Assembly (NCBI GenBank): GCA_050741915.1 | Contig: JBOGEX010000056.1 | Span: 1 to 46,267, forward strand | DNA: 46,267 nucleotides | Direction: 5' to 3' | Source of the DNA: JACCTH01 sp050741915 | GTDB taxonomy: Bacteria; Actinomycetota; Acidimicrobiia; Spongiisociales; ZC4RG35 | Shown here: piece by piece, positions 17,094 to 25,736 of the stretch | How the letters are laid out: every line of letters begins with the position of its first letter | Numbering within the stretch: position 1 is the stretch's first letter | Made by a program: the position numbers and the translations under genes | The notes under the pieces: generated by a model | The model's database searches: none | Told to the model about the DNA's origin: nothing | Seen by the model: the letters and a program-made list of their open reading frames with translations, nothing else

Positions 17094-18043
17094 CCGCTGC
17101 CTCCCAGTCGAATGCGCGGGTTGAGCCAGGAATAGGAAAGATCGGCGAGCAGCATCGAGGCCTGGAAGACGGCCCCGACGACTAGAACGGCTCCAGCCAG
17201 AAGCGGGAAGTCGGCGTTCTGGGCGGCGTTGAAGAGGAGCTGACCGATGCCCTGATACGAAAAGAGCACCTCCACGACAACGAGGCCGCCGATCAAGTAA
17301 CCCACTTGCGAAGCCACCACCGCGATGGTCGGAAGGAGAGCATTGCGCAGTACCTCGCGTCTGATAACCACAGATCGAGGAAGTCCTTTGAGGATCGCGG
17401 TGCGGGTGTAGTCGGCCTCGAGTGCTTCGATTACGCCCGCGCGGGTGATTCGGGCGATGTAGCCAAACAGGACGAGCACCAGGCAGATTGCCGGCAAGAT
17501 GAGGTGACGGAGATGGGTCAGGAAGCCCGAACCTCTTGGAGCCGTCGCCGTGCCGGGCAGCCAGCGGAGGAAGATCGCAAAGACGAGGATCAAGACGATC
17601 CCCGAGACGAACTCGGGTATGACCGTCGCCGAAAGCCCTCCGACGGTGATGATGCGGTCGGTCAGTTTTCCGCGCCGCAAGGCGGCCACGATCCCACCGA
17701 GGATGGAGAGCGGGACCACGATCAAGAAAGCCAGCGCCCCCAGCTTGGCCGAGTTTGTCAGGGCACGACCTACCAACTCAGTCACCGGACGAGCGAAAGT
17801 GATCGAATCACCGAGGTCGCCGGTAACCGCCCCCCCGATCCAATCCGTGTACTGGACGAGCGCAGGTCGGTCGGTGCCTAGGCGGGCATTCAGGGCATCG
17901 ACCGACTCCTGGGTCGCGAACGGTCCCAGCACCCGACGCCCGACATCTCCGGGGAGGAGTTGAGTTCCCACGAAAACCAGCACACTCAACAACGCCAGAG
18001 TGATGAGCGCGAGGCCGATGCGGCGCACGATGAACTTAGCCAT
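17090..18043 (-). CDS. ABC importer permease, DppB type
   Basis: A 317-residue permease with the DppB hallmarks: an N-terminal span at about 9-29, the conserved L-P-G-D in TQLLPGDVGRR, the RPALVQY and GDLGDSI segments, and the coupling loop ARITRAGVIEALEADYTRTA. It pairs with the DppC-type permease to form the channel. It starts with ATG 60 bases after the binding-protein stop. It belongs to the same long minus-strand transcription unit. Confidence 0.94.
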   Translation of the reverse strand: MAKFIVRRIGLALITLALLSVLVFVGTQLLPGDVGRRVLGPFATQESVDALNARLGTDRPALVQYTDWIGGAVTGDLGDSITFARPVTELVGRALTNSAKLGALAFLIVVPLSILGGIVAALRRGKLTDRIITVGGLSATVIPEFVSGIVLILVFAIFLRWLPGTATAPRGSGFLTHLRHLILPAICLVLVLFGYIARITRAGVIEALEADYTRTAILKGLPRSVVIRREVLRNALLPTIAVVASQVGYLIGGLVVVEVLFSYQGIGQLLFNAAQNADFPLLAGAVLVVGAVFQASMLLADLSYSWLNPRIRLGGSG

Positions 18044-18103
18044 TAGGCGCCGATCGAACTCGCCCGCCAGCGTGTCGGGATCGGATGTTGGTCCTTCTAA
18101 GGT

Positions 18104-19840
18104 TTAGCTGAATGTTCCGTTGATCAGGTCGACGTGGCCCATCCCTGTCACAGCGAGGCCACTGAAGTTCGGCTGCGAAATCGAGATGTGATCAACGAAG
18201 TAGGGAACGATGAACGGCACCTCGTCGTTGAGCAGAGTTTGCACTTCGCCCGACAGTTGGCGCTGAATGTCCAGGTCCGGTGCGCTCGCGAACTGCGCAT
18301 AGAGATCGTCGTATGTCTCATTCACCCAGTGCGAGGCATTCCATGTCCCATCGCTCAAGAGCGGGGCCGCCAGGTAGACATTGGGGACTCCGCGATGGCC
18401 GTAGTTGACGATCCCCATCGACCCATTGGCAGCCAGCCAATAGTCGCTGTAGTAGGTCCCGGAGTCGTATACCCCGACCTGGAGTTCGACGCCCACCTGC
18501 AAGGCCGACGCCTGGATGAGCTGGGCGAGGTCTTCGACTTCGACGAACTGGAGGGTGTCGAGCGCGGCCGAGAAGCCCTCACCGACTCCGGCGGCATCCA
18601 GCAACTGCTGCGCCGCGGCCAGGTCCTCTGCTCGTTGGGGAGGGGTGTCGGGGTTGAACATCGGGAACAACTCCCAAATCGGATGGTCGTTGCCTGCGAC
18701 TCCGAAACCAGCAAGCAGTCCGTCGATCAGAACCTGACGGTTGAGCGTCAGAGCAATGGCCTGTCGAATCCGCTTGTCATTGAACGGAGGGTTGACTGTG
18801 TCGAAGTAGACCTGCCGGTGCTGGGCGGTTGGAATACTCGCCACGGTGACATCCGGACTCTCAAGCAGGGCTCGCCCGCCGGAAGACGAAATGTGAGGAA
18901 TGGTGTCGATCCGACCTTCCTGGAAGGCGGTAACAGCCACGGCTTCGTCTTCGAACCAGAGCACTTCGAGCCGGTCGGGCTGAGAGGAGTTATCCCCCCA
19001 ATAGTTCTGGTTTCTAACGAACGAAGCCGAGACGCCCTGCTCAAGGTTCTCGATCTGCCAGATGCCAGTTCCCGGAAATTCGGCTTCGTAGCTTCCTTCG
19101 GCGTAGCCGTCCCAGAAGGAGGAGGGGACGATGATTCCGTTGTAGTTGTCCGAGCTCACGAAGAACGGGAAGCTCCCGTTGGGGCGGGCCAAGGTGAACT
19201 CCACGGTGGCGTCGTCCAATGCAACGATGTTCTCCGGGGTGACTCCGAAGGTTTCGAAGGCAGAGGCGGCGTTGCCGGCGGCGATGTTGGTGAACGCAGC
19301 CACCACATCAGCCGCCACCATCGGCGTGCCATCGTGATAGGTCACTCCTTGGCGGAGATTGAACGTCCACACGTCGAGAGTGTCGTTCGGCTCCCAACTT
19401 TCGGCGAGCACCGGAATTAGGTTGAGCTCGGAGTCCGAGAAGGCCAGATATTGACCCGTCTGGCCAAGGATCGCCAACCGGCCTTCGTCGTTGGTCAGCA
19501 CGGGATCGATGGCGCCGGCCGGGGCAATGAAGGCAGCCCGCACCGTGCCCGCGCCCGCCGCCCCCGTCGTGCCCGTGGCCCCAGTGGTCCCGGTTGCACC
19601 TCCGGTCGTGGCGGTGCCGCCTCCCAACGTGGTAGTTGCGGCCTCTTCGGTTCCGCATGCGGTGGCAACGAATCCCAACACGGAAAGCGACATCCCGATG
19701 ATCGTGCCTCGCCGGATGAAATCGCGCCGGGTGATCTTGCCGGCCGCGTACTCGTCGATGATGTGGTTCTCGATCGGGGTCGCCCGCCGCCGGATGGCAT
19801 CCAGTCGCATGCGATCGATCAGGCTTCTCTTGGAATTCAC
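18104..19840 (-). CDS. Extracellular solute-binding protein, family 5 (lipoprotein)
   Basis: This is the substrate-capturing component of the Dpp-type importer, 578 residues from the chosen start. The N-terminus has a twin-arginine motif (TRRDFIRRG, about 37-45), a hydrophobic stretch and a lipobox VATAC with Cys62. It is therefore probably exported by Tat and lipid-anchored outside the membrane. A Thr/Gly/Ala-rich linker (about 69-100) follows before the SBP_bac_5 domain (LAESWEPNDT, FNLRQGVTYHDG). The frame extends 58 codons upstream into the mttB gene. I chose GTG at 19840 because GAGGAG lies 6 bases before it and this leaves a normal signal region. The substrate is unknown. Confidence 0.93.
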   Translation of the reverse strand: MNSKRSLIDRMRLDAIRRRATPIENHIIDEYAAGKITRRDFIRRGTIIGMSLSVLGFVATACGTEEAATTTLGGGTATTGGATGTTGATGTTGAAGAGTVRAAFIAPAGAIDPVLTNDEGRLAILGQTGQYLAFSDSELNLIPVLAESWEPNDTLDVWTFNLRQGVTYHDGTPMVAADVVAAFTNIAAGNAASAFETFGVTPENIVALDDATVEFTLARPNGSFPFFVSSDNYNGIIVPSSFWDGYAEGSYEAEFPGTGIWQIENLEQGVSASFVRNQNYWGDNSSQPDRLEVLWFEDEAVAVTAFQEGRIDTIPHISSSGGRALLESPDVTVASIPTAQHRQVYFDTVNPPFNDKRIRQAIALTLNRQVLIDGLLAGFGVAGNDHPIWELFPMFNPDTPPQRAEDLAAAQQLLDAAGVGEGFSAALDTLQFVEVEDLAQLIQASALQVGVELQVGVYDSGTYYSDYWLAANGSMGIVNYGHRGVPNVYLAAPLLSDGTWNASHWVNETYDDLYAQFASAPDLDIQRQLSGEVQTLLNDEVPFIVPYFVDHISISQPNFSGLAVTGMGHVDLINGTFS

Positions 19841-19937
19841 CCTGTGCTCCTCACTCGTACGGAACTTGGTCAATTTGATGGCGCTCCGCGCCGCGGCCCA
19901 CGTTACCCAGAAAGGGTTGGGAGAGAGGCCGAAAAAT

Positions 19938-21479
19938 CTATGACTCGGGCGGCGCTCCCCCCTCGGCGGTCCTTCGAAGGACGTATTCGTCAAGCTCTTG
20001 GCGGATCCCGTCATCGAGTTGGGGAGGCTCGAAGTCCGCCAGCAGCTGTTTCCAGACCGCGTTGGCCCGTTGGGCGGCGGTCAACGAGCCCCCTTCCACC
20101 CATTGGCCGAAGTTGTGCCGACCAAACACGACCGGCTCGTAAAAGGCCGTTTCGTATCGCTCCAAGGTGTGCTCGATACCAAAGAAGTGCCCGCCGGGTT
20201 GAACCGAACTGATCGCGTCGAGTCCCATCTCTTTCGTCGAGGAGTCGACCGGTGTGAACAGCTCGGCAAACATCTGCGCCATGTCGACGTCGAGGATGAA
20301 CTTTTCGTATGAGGCCGACAGCCCTGACTCGAGCCAACCGGCGGTGTGGAGGATGAAATTCGCCCCACCGAGCGCGGCCCCCATCATGTTCATCATGGTC
20401 TCATACCCGGCTTGGGCATCCGGGGTGTTGGAGGTGCAGACCCCGGAGGAACGCCAAGGCAATCCGATGTGTCGAGCCAACTGCCCGCTCGCGAAGGCCG
20501 CCTTCACCGCCTCGGGAGTGCCGAAAGCCGGTGCACCTGAACGCATGTCGACGTTGGAGGTGAAAGCTCCGTAGACAACGGGAGCTCCCGGACGAGTGAT
20601 CTGGCTAAGGGTGATGCCAGCCAGTGCCTCGGCGTGCTGCAGCACCAGGGCTCCCGCCAAGGTCACCGGCGCCATCGCTCCGGCCAGAGTGAAGGGAGTC
20701 ACGATCGCGAGCTGGTTCATCTCGGCAAACTGAATCAGCCCCAGGGCCATCGGAATGTCGAGCTGACGGGGAGAGTTGGTGTTGATCACCGTGTAGCAGA
20801 ACGTGTCCGCGGCGAACTCATCCTCAGTCAGACCGAGTCCGATCCGCAACATCGCAAAACAGTCAGTCACCTGACCTCGGCCGCGGGAATAGATGAAGGG
20901 GACTTTGTCGGCCAGAGTCAGGTATGACCTCGTCGTCTCGAGATGCCGCAGGTTCACCGGAACGTCCTGTGGTTCAACTTGCTGGCTGGTGACGTGCACG
21001 ACATCAAAGGCCTGCGAGAGCCGCAGGAGGTCGCAGAAGTCCTCGAGAGTCCCGGCCCGACGTCCCCGGTCGAGGTCGGTGGCGTGCGGCGGGCCCCCGA
21101 CCGGGGCGAGAACCACGCTGCGACCGCCGATGGCAACGTTGCGTTCGCGGTTGCGAGCCAGGAGCTCGAACTCGCCGGGTGCCGACTCGAGGGCTGATGC
21201 CACCAAGCCGGGATCGATTCGAATCATCATCTCGTCATCCACCAAGGCGCCTGCCCGTTGGAGTCGTTGCCGTCCGTCCTCGAGCAGGACCCGGATGCCG
21301 TCATTCGCCAGGATGCGGAGCGCGGCCTGGTGGATCCCGGCGACCTCATCCTCGCTGAGCACTTGGAGCGGCTGGAAGGGGTTGAGCAGACGCCGGTACT
21401 GCGGATGGGACGGAATGCCCCCTGCTCGCCGATCTCGCCGTGGTCGCCTACGTCCGACGGCGGCATTGTCTTGATCCAC
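19938..21479 (-). CDS. MttB-family (trimethylamine methyltransferase-like) protein 1
   Basis: A 513-residue member of the trimethylamine methyltransferase family. Characterised relatives without pyrrolysine, such as glycine betaine methyltransferase MtgB, move a methyl group from a quaternary amine to a corrinoid protein. The family core is clear (SGAPAFGTPEAVKAAF, GAFTSNVDMRSG, HTAGWLESGLSASYEKFILD). The frame has no internal TAG, so it is the non-pyrrolysine type. GTG at 21479 lies 6 bases after a TAGAGT -10 box. It heads the eleven-gene minus-strand run and is divergent from the FAD-GcvT gene. No corrinoid-binding partner is encoded in this window. It is roughly half identical by eye to the copy at 31140. 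Confidence 0.88.
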   Translation of the reverse strand: MDQDNAAVGRRRPRRDRRAGGIPSHPQYRRLLNPFQPLQVLSEDEVAGIHQAALRILANDGIRVLLEDGRQRLQRAGALVDDEMMIRIDPGLVASALESAPGEFELLARNRERNVAIGGRSVVLAPVGGPPHATDLDRGRRAGTLEDFCDLLRLSQAFDVVHVTSQQVEPQDVPVNLRHLETTRSYLTLADKVPFIYSRGRGQVTDCFAMLRIGLGLTEDEFAADTFCYTVINTNSPRQLDIPMALGLIQFAEMNQLAIVTPFTLAGAMAPVTLAGALVLQHAEALAGITLSQITRPGAPVVYGAFTSNVDMRSGAPAFGTPEAVKAAFASGQLARHIGLPWRSSGVCTSNTPDAQAGYETMMNMMGAALGGANFILHTAGWLESGLSASYEKFILDVDMAQMFAELFTPVDSSTKEMGLDAISSVQPGGHFFGIEHTLERYETAFYEPVVFGRHNFGQWVEGGSLTAAQRANAVWKQLLADFEPPQLDDGIRQELDEYVLRRTAEGGAPPES

Positions 21480-21485
21480 GCCCCG

Positions 21486-21495
21486 ACTCTACGAT
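21486..21495. promoter_or_regulatory. Overlapping divergent -10 boxes, leaderless in both directions
   Basis: Only 22 bases separate the GTG of mttB-like 1 (21479, minus) from the GTG of the FAD-GcvT gene (21502, plus). The minus strand reads TAGAGT (21491-21486), then 6 bases, then GTG. The plus strand reads TACGAT (21490-21495), then 6 bases, then GTG. The two hexamers share bases 21490-21491. A TTGTCT at 21466-21471 with an 18-base spacer could be the plus -35. Both mRNAs would start at or next to the start codon. Confidence 0.65.
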
Positions 21496-21501
21496 CGAGC
21501 C

Positions 21502-23946
21502 GTGGCCTTGCAGGCGAACGTCGTGGTGATAGGGGGCGGAATCATTGGCTCGAGCGTCGCCTATCACCTGGCCGACATGGGGGTCGAAGGCATCGTCGTC
21601 GTCGACAAAGGAAGTCTGGCCGACAACGACGGATCCACATCTCACGCTCCGGGCGGGCTTCGCACCCTCACGGTTTCGAAGTTCTTCACCAAGCTGGGCA
21701 TCGCCTCCCGCCAGCTTTACGACCAGCTTCCGCTGGCGGTCCCCGGACAGGAGCAGTTCTTCCGCACCGGCCTTCTCCAGGTGGCGTCGACGGGAGAGCG
21801 ATTCGATAGCTACAAGCGCATCCAGGAGATCGGAGCGAGCCTGGGGGTCCCATCCGAACTTCTTGCACCGGAACAAATCGGAGACCTGATCCCGCTGCTC
21901 GATCCTGCAATGGTTGTCGGGGGGATGCTGTCGCCGACGTCGGGAGTAATCAAGACGAGCCTCGTTGCAACCTCGATGCAACAGGTTGCCGCCGGCACTG
22001 GGCGAGCGGCGTTCTACGACGAAACCGAAGTCAGCGATGTGCTGGTCGACAAGGGACACGTGATCGGGGTGCAAACCGAGAACCCCGAAGTCGGTCGCAT
22101 CGATTGCTCCCAGGTTGTGCTCTGCACCAACATCTGGGCGCCGGTGCTGGCGGCAAAGGTGGGAATCAAGATGCCCCTCTTTCCTGGTGAGCACCAATAC
22201 ATCTTCACCGCTCCGGTACCAGAGCTAGGCGACCGGGCCGAGAGCGAAGTGACCATGCCCTTGTGCACCATCGATGACATCTCGATCTATTTCCGCCAGC
22301 ATCACGACCGCCTCGGCATCGGTAGCTACCACCACGAAGCCCGGCTGGTCGACCCTTGGGAATTACCGAAGCGAGCCCAGCTCCCGTTCACGCCCCGGGA
22401 CTTCGAGGAGCCATGGGCGCTCATGCGCAAGCATCTCCCAGCCTTGGAGCGGATCGAAGTTGACCGTGGTTTCAACGGCATGTTCGCTTTCACCGCCGAT
22501 CACTACCCGATCCTGGGCGAGTCGCCGGTCAAAGGCTTGTGGTCGGCAGTTGGCGCCTGGTTGTCTTACGGCTCAGAAGTCGGGCGGGTGCTCGCCCGGT
22601 GGATAACCGAAGGTGATCCCGGAATGGATGTCGGCGTTGCTGACATCAATCGCTTTCACGACCACCAATCCAATCACTCGTTCTTGTCGCGTCAAAGCAA
22701 ATACTTCTACGAGATCGGCTTTGACATTCTGCATCCGAGCGAGGTCGCGTCTTCGGTGCGCAATCTTCGCCTGGCTCCGTATCACGAGCGGACCGAAGCC
22801 CTCGGGGCTTACTACGTCCCTCTCGCCGGCTACGAAACCCCCTACTACTACGACACCAACACCTCGTTAGTCGATGAGTTCTCCGATCGGATCCCGCTCC
22901 GCCACGGCTATGACGCCACGGCCTGGTCGCCGATCATCGGTGGCGAGCATCTGGCCCTGCGCCAACGAGCGGGCTTGATCGATTGGTCGGCCGCCATCGG
23001 ACCGATCGAGATCACCGGCCCTGGAAGCCGTTCCTACCTTCAATACTTGTGCACCAACAACATTGACATTCCAGTCAGCGAAGCGACCTACACCCTGATC
23101 CTCACTCCCCGCGGGACCGTAAAACGCGATGTGACGGTGGCGCGCCTCGACCAAGAACGGTTTTGGCTGATGACGGGCAAATCCAACCTGCCTGCCGAGC
23201 TCGACTACTACCGGTCCTACGCCCCCACCGATGGCACGGTGTCAATCGTGGACCGCTCCGAACAGTTTGCCGCTTTGGGTCTCTGGGGGCCACTGGCCCG
23301 CGACATACTCCAAGTGGCTACCGACGCCGACCTCTCCAACGAAGCGTTTCCCTGGTATTCGGTGAGGAGCATCGGCGTGGGGATGGCCCCGGCGGTGGCG
23401 TTGCGTGTCTCCTACGTGGGCGAATTGGGTTGGGAGCTTTACGTTCCCGCCAGCTTCGGCCGCCACCTCTGGGACACGCTGTGGGAGGCAGGTAAAGATG
23501 AGGGGATGGTGGCGGTGGGCCTGGCGGCTTTGTTCTCGCTCCGCATCGAGAAGGGCTATCGGTTGATCGGCAGCGACCTCACTCCCGAGATCACTCCTCG
23601 ACAGTCGGGCATGTCGTGGCTTCTGGGAAAGGACAAAGAGTTCCTTGGCCGCGAGGGCGCTCTCGCCGCGAAGCCTGGAAAACGTTTGGTGACGATCCGC
23701 TTCGATGACCCAGATGCCCTTATGCAGTCCTGGACGCCGGTCTATCACGGCGACCAGGTAGTGGGGTGGGTGGCGAGCGGGGAGTACGGATACTCGGTCT
23801 CGGCGTTCCTTGCCCATGCCTTCGTCCCCGAGGAGCTGGCGGCGCCGGGAACCAAGCTTTCGGTGAGGTACACCGGCCGCTTCTTCGAAGGCGAGGTCGT
23901 CAAAGGACCGGTTTGGGATCCCCATAACGAACGGCTGCGGGCCTAA
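21502..23946 (+). CDS. FAD oxidoreductase-GcvT fusion (dimethylglycine/sarcosine dehydrogenase-like) 1
   Basis: The 814-residue protein joins an N-terminal DAO-type FAD domain (about 1-370; VVVIGGGIIGSS) to GcvT and GcvT_C domains (about 420-810; ITGPGSRSYLQ, RVSYVGELGWELYVP, LRIEKGYRLIGSDLT). The motif TSHAPGG places His48 where dimethylglycine and sarcosine dehydrogenases bind FAD covalently. The family oxidises an N-methyl group and passes the one-carbon unit to tetrahydrofolate in the second half. GTG at 21502 sits 6 bases after a -10 box. It is divergent from mttB-like 1, and a paralogous pair of the same two families occurs at 28690-32672. The exact N-methyl substrate is not evident. 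Confidence 0.9.
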   Translation: MALQANVVVIGGGIIGSSVAYHLADMGVEGIVVVDKGSLADNDGSTSHAPGGLRTLTVSKFFTKLGIASRQLYDQLPLAVPGQEQFFRTGLLQVASTGERFDSYKRIQEIGASLGVPSELLAPEQIGDLIPLLDPAMVVGGMLSPTSGVIKTSLVATSMQQVAAGTGRAAFYDETEVSDVLVDKGHVIGVQTENPEVGRIDCSQVVLCTNIWAPVLAAKVGIKMPLFPGEHQYIFTAPVPELGDRAESEVTMPLCTIDDISIYFRQHHDRLGIGSYHHEARLVDPWELPKRAQLPFTPRDFEEPWALMRKHLPALERIEVDRGFNGMFAFTADHYPILGESPVKGLWSAVGAWLSYGSEVGRVLARWITEGDPGMDVGVADINRFHDHQSNHSFLSRQSKYFYEIGFDILHPSEVASSVRNLRLAPYHERTEALGAYYVPLAGYETPYYYDTNTSLVDEFSDRIPLRHGYDATAWSPIIGGEHLALRQRAGLIDWSAAIGPIEITGPGSRSYLQYLCTNNIDIPVSEATYTLILTPRGTVKRDVTVARLDQERFWLMTGKSNLPAELDYYRSYAPTDGTVSIVDRSEQFAALGLWGPLARDILQVATDADLSNEAFPWYSVRSIGVGMAPAVALRVSYVGELGWELYVPASFGRHLWDTLWEAGKDEGMVAVGLAALFSLRIEKGYRLIGSDLTPEITPRQSGMSWLLGKDKEFLGREGALAAKPGKRLVTIRFDDPDALMQSWTPVYHGDQVVGWVASGEYGYSVSAFLAHAFVPEELAAPGTKLSVRYTGRFFEGEVVKGPVWDPHNERLRA

Positions 23947-23952
23947 GCCGAC

Positions 23953-24120
23953 CTGTGAAGGTTTGCGCGGGCCCGGGCCGCGAGGATCTTCACAGAACCC
24001 CCTTGGCCAGCCATCTGTGAAGGTTTGCGCGGGCCTGGGCCGCGAGGATCTTCACAGAACCCCCTTGCCCAGCCATCTGTGAAGGTTTGCGCGGGCCCGG
24101 GCCGCGAGGATCTTCACAGA
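23953..24120. repeat. Three tandem 62-bp hairpin repeats
   Basis: Three copies of a 43-base near-palindrome lie at 23953-23995, 24015-24057 and 24077-24119, at an exact 62-base period. Each has outer arms CTGTGAAG and CTTCACAG and a GC-rich inner stem around gcgcgg/ccgcga. Spacers are also nearly identical (aacccccttg.ccagccat). Copies 1 and 3 match; copy 2 has one C-to-T change in the loop. The array follows the FAD-GcvT stop directly. A diverged fourth copy is at 46223-46267. It may end transcription or be a REP-like element. It is not a CRISPR, because spacers do not vary. Confidence 0.92.
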
Positions 24121-24153
24121 TTCACTTCTGGAGGGAGGTTCAGAGGCTCCTGC

Positions 24154-24159
24154 TAGAAA
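24154..24159 (+). promoter_or_regulatory. Likely -10 box of the P450 gene
   Basis: TAGAAA is followed by 6 bases and the ATG at 24166, the same geometry as at 21490, 28678 and 42456. This suggests a leaderless transcript. No clear -35 is visible. Confidence 0.45.
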
Positions 24160-24165
24160 CCACGG

Positions 24166-25311
24166 ATGGCGTTTCCGCTCGGTGAAGGAATAACCCTCGA
24201 CCAGCTCTCCACTGATCCTCATCCGCATCTAGCCCGTTTGCGGGCGGTCGAACCCGTCACCTGGGTGCCGGTGCTTGACGGCTGGCTCGTGACCAGGCGC
24301 GATCTCTGTATTCAGGTGATGCGGGATGCAGCCAGGTTCACGGTTGATGACCCCAGGTTCTCGACCGCTCAGGTGGTCGGTCCGAGCATGCTCTCCCTCG
24401 ACGGAGAAGAACACCGTCGCCATCGGGACCCGTTTGCCAACGCCTTTCGGCAATCTCAAGTGAGGGATCGGTTTACCGAAACCGTCAATTCTGAAGCCCG
24501 ACGGCTGGCAAGTGATCTAGCTCCGAAAGGCAGGGCCGAAATCCGGCGGGAGCTCGCCGGTCCACTCGCCGTCGCGGTGGTGGCCGCCGCGCTTGAACTC
24601 GTTGACGTCGAGGTGGCGGCTTTGCTCGGCTGGTACGACGCCATCGTGGCCGAGGTCGATCGAATCTCGGCGGGGGAAGGGGCGGATGGAGTCGGACGCG
24701 AGGCCGCTCGCCAACTGGGCAGCCACGTGCAACGCAGCTCTGAACAGCCCTCGAGCCTTCTGGCCAGGGTCAGAAGCGAGCTCTCATCCAGCGAGGTCAC
24801 TTCCAACGCGGCGGTCATGATGTTCGGAGGTATCGAAACGAGCGAGGGGATGACCACGAGCCTCTTCTGGCATCTGCTCACTAAACCCGAGCGGTGGCAG
24901 CGGGTTGTCGGTGACAGGTCATTGGGTCCTCAAGCTGTGGATGAATCCCTCCGTCTGGAACCGGCAGCAGCACGGGTCGATCGATATGCCACCGAGGGGG
25001 TGGACCTGGCCGGAGCTCCGATTCGACAGGGCGATCTGGTCATCGTGTCATTGAGCGCCGCCAATCGTGATCCGGCGGTATTCTCCGATCCCGACCGTTT
25101 CGACCTCGATCGCCCCAATTCCCGCCTTCACCTCGCCTTCGCTCAGGGACCACACGCGTGCATCGGCATCCACCTGGCCAAGCTCGAAACTCTGGCCGCT
25201 CTCAACGCGGTTCTCGATCTTTGGCCGAGGCTCCAGCTTGACGGCGACAGCTCGAGTCCGTCCGGGTTGGTCTTCAGAAAACCCCGCGTCCTCAATGTCC
25301 ACTGGGCTTGA
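24166..25311 (+). CDS. Cytochrome P450
   Basis: A 381-residue bacterial P450, a haem-thiolate monooxygenase that needs separate redox partners, none of which are nearby. Key parts visible are the I-helix oxygen motif FGGIETSEG, the E-x-x-R of helix K (ESLRLEP), the RYATEGVDL segment, and the haem loop FAQGPHACIGIHLAK with the ligand Cys332. There is no membrane anchor. It is slightly shorter than the usual 400 residues, mainly at the N-terminus. It is transcribed alone, between the hairpin array and a convergent VOC gene. The substrate cannot be told. Confidence 0.93.
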   Translation: MAFPLGEGITLDQLSTDPHPHLARLRAVEPVTWVPVLDGWLVTRRDLCIQVMRDAARFTVDDPRFSTAQVVGPSMLSLDGEEHRRHRDPFANAFRQSQVRDRFTETVNSEARRLASDLAPKGRAEIRRELAGPLAVAVVAAALELVDVEVAALLGWYDAIVAEVDRISAGEGADGVGREAARQLGSHVQRSSEQPSSLLARVRSELSSSEVTSNAAVMMFGGIETSEGMTTSLFWHLLTKPERWQRVVGDRSLGPQAVDESLRLEPAAARVDRYATEGVDLAGAPIRQGDLVIVSLSAANRDPAVFSDPDRFDLDRPNSRLHLAFAQGPHACIGIHLAKLETLAALNAVLDLWPRLQLDGDSSSPSGLVFRKPRVLNVHWA

Positions 25312-25331
25312 CTCCCGCCGTTACCACACAA

Positions 25332-25703
25332 TCAGCCCGGCGCCTCCGGCTGCATCGGGCTCATGAGCTGGAAATAGTTGTCGTCCGGATCGGCGAACGT
25401 GGCAATGAATCCGTCGTCGGCCTCGCCGATGGTGTAAGGCTCGGCCACCACCGTAGCCCCCGCGGCCTTGAGGCGCTCGAAGTCAGCTTTGACGTCGGCG
25501 GACTCGATGTTCCAGATGATCCGGCCCGGATGGGTGTTCTTGCCACTCACCTGGTCGTGAGCACCCACCGTCATTGCTCCCGAGCCGATCGTCCAGCCGA
25601 CGAATCCCTCCATGTTCCAGGCGGGCACGCCGAAAAGCTTCGTGTAGTAGTCGGCCAAACGCGTCGGGTCCTCTGAGCCGATCAGGATGCTGTTGAGGTT
25701 CAT
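25332..25703 (-). CDS. VOC family protein (glyoxalase/bleomycin-resistance fold)
   Basis: This 123-residue protein has the two beta-alpha-beta-beta-beta units of the vicinal oxygen chelate fold. The first unit starts LNSILIGSEDPTRLADYYTKLFG. The second runs IESADVKADFERLKAAGA to FADPDDNYFQLM, which carries the typical C-terminal glutamine. The metal-ligand pattern is incomplete, so it may be a binding protein or have an unknown lyase or dioxygenase activity. AAGGAG 6 bases before the ATG supports the start. The gene faces the P450 gene tail to tail and follows the unknown protein at 25737 on the same strand. Confidence 0.85.
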   Translation of the reverse strand: MNLNSILIGSEDPTRLADYYTKLFGVPAWNMEGFVGWTIGSGAMTVGAHDQVSGKNTHPGRIIWNIESADVKADFERLKAAGATVVAEPYTIGEADDGFIATFADPDDNYFQLMSPMQPEAPG

Positions 25704-25736
25704 GCAGTCTCCTTCCGACCGCCAGCGTAGGGTGGG

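Noticed and set aside
19841..20014. N-terminal extension of the solute-binding protein
   Set aside because: It would precede the Tat signal by almost 60 unrelated residues and run into mttB-like 1, while GTG at 19840 has a strong GAGGAG site.
23953..24120. CRISPR array
   Set aside because: There are only three units, and the stretches between them are almost identical, whereas CRISPR spacers differ. The unit is a long hairpin and no cas genes are present.
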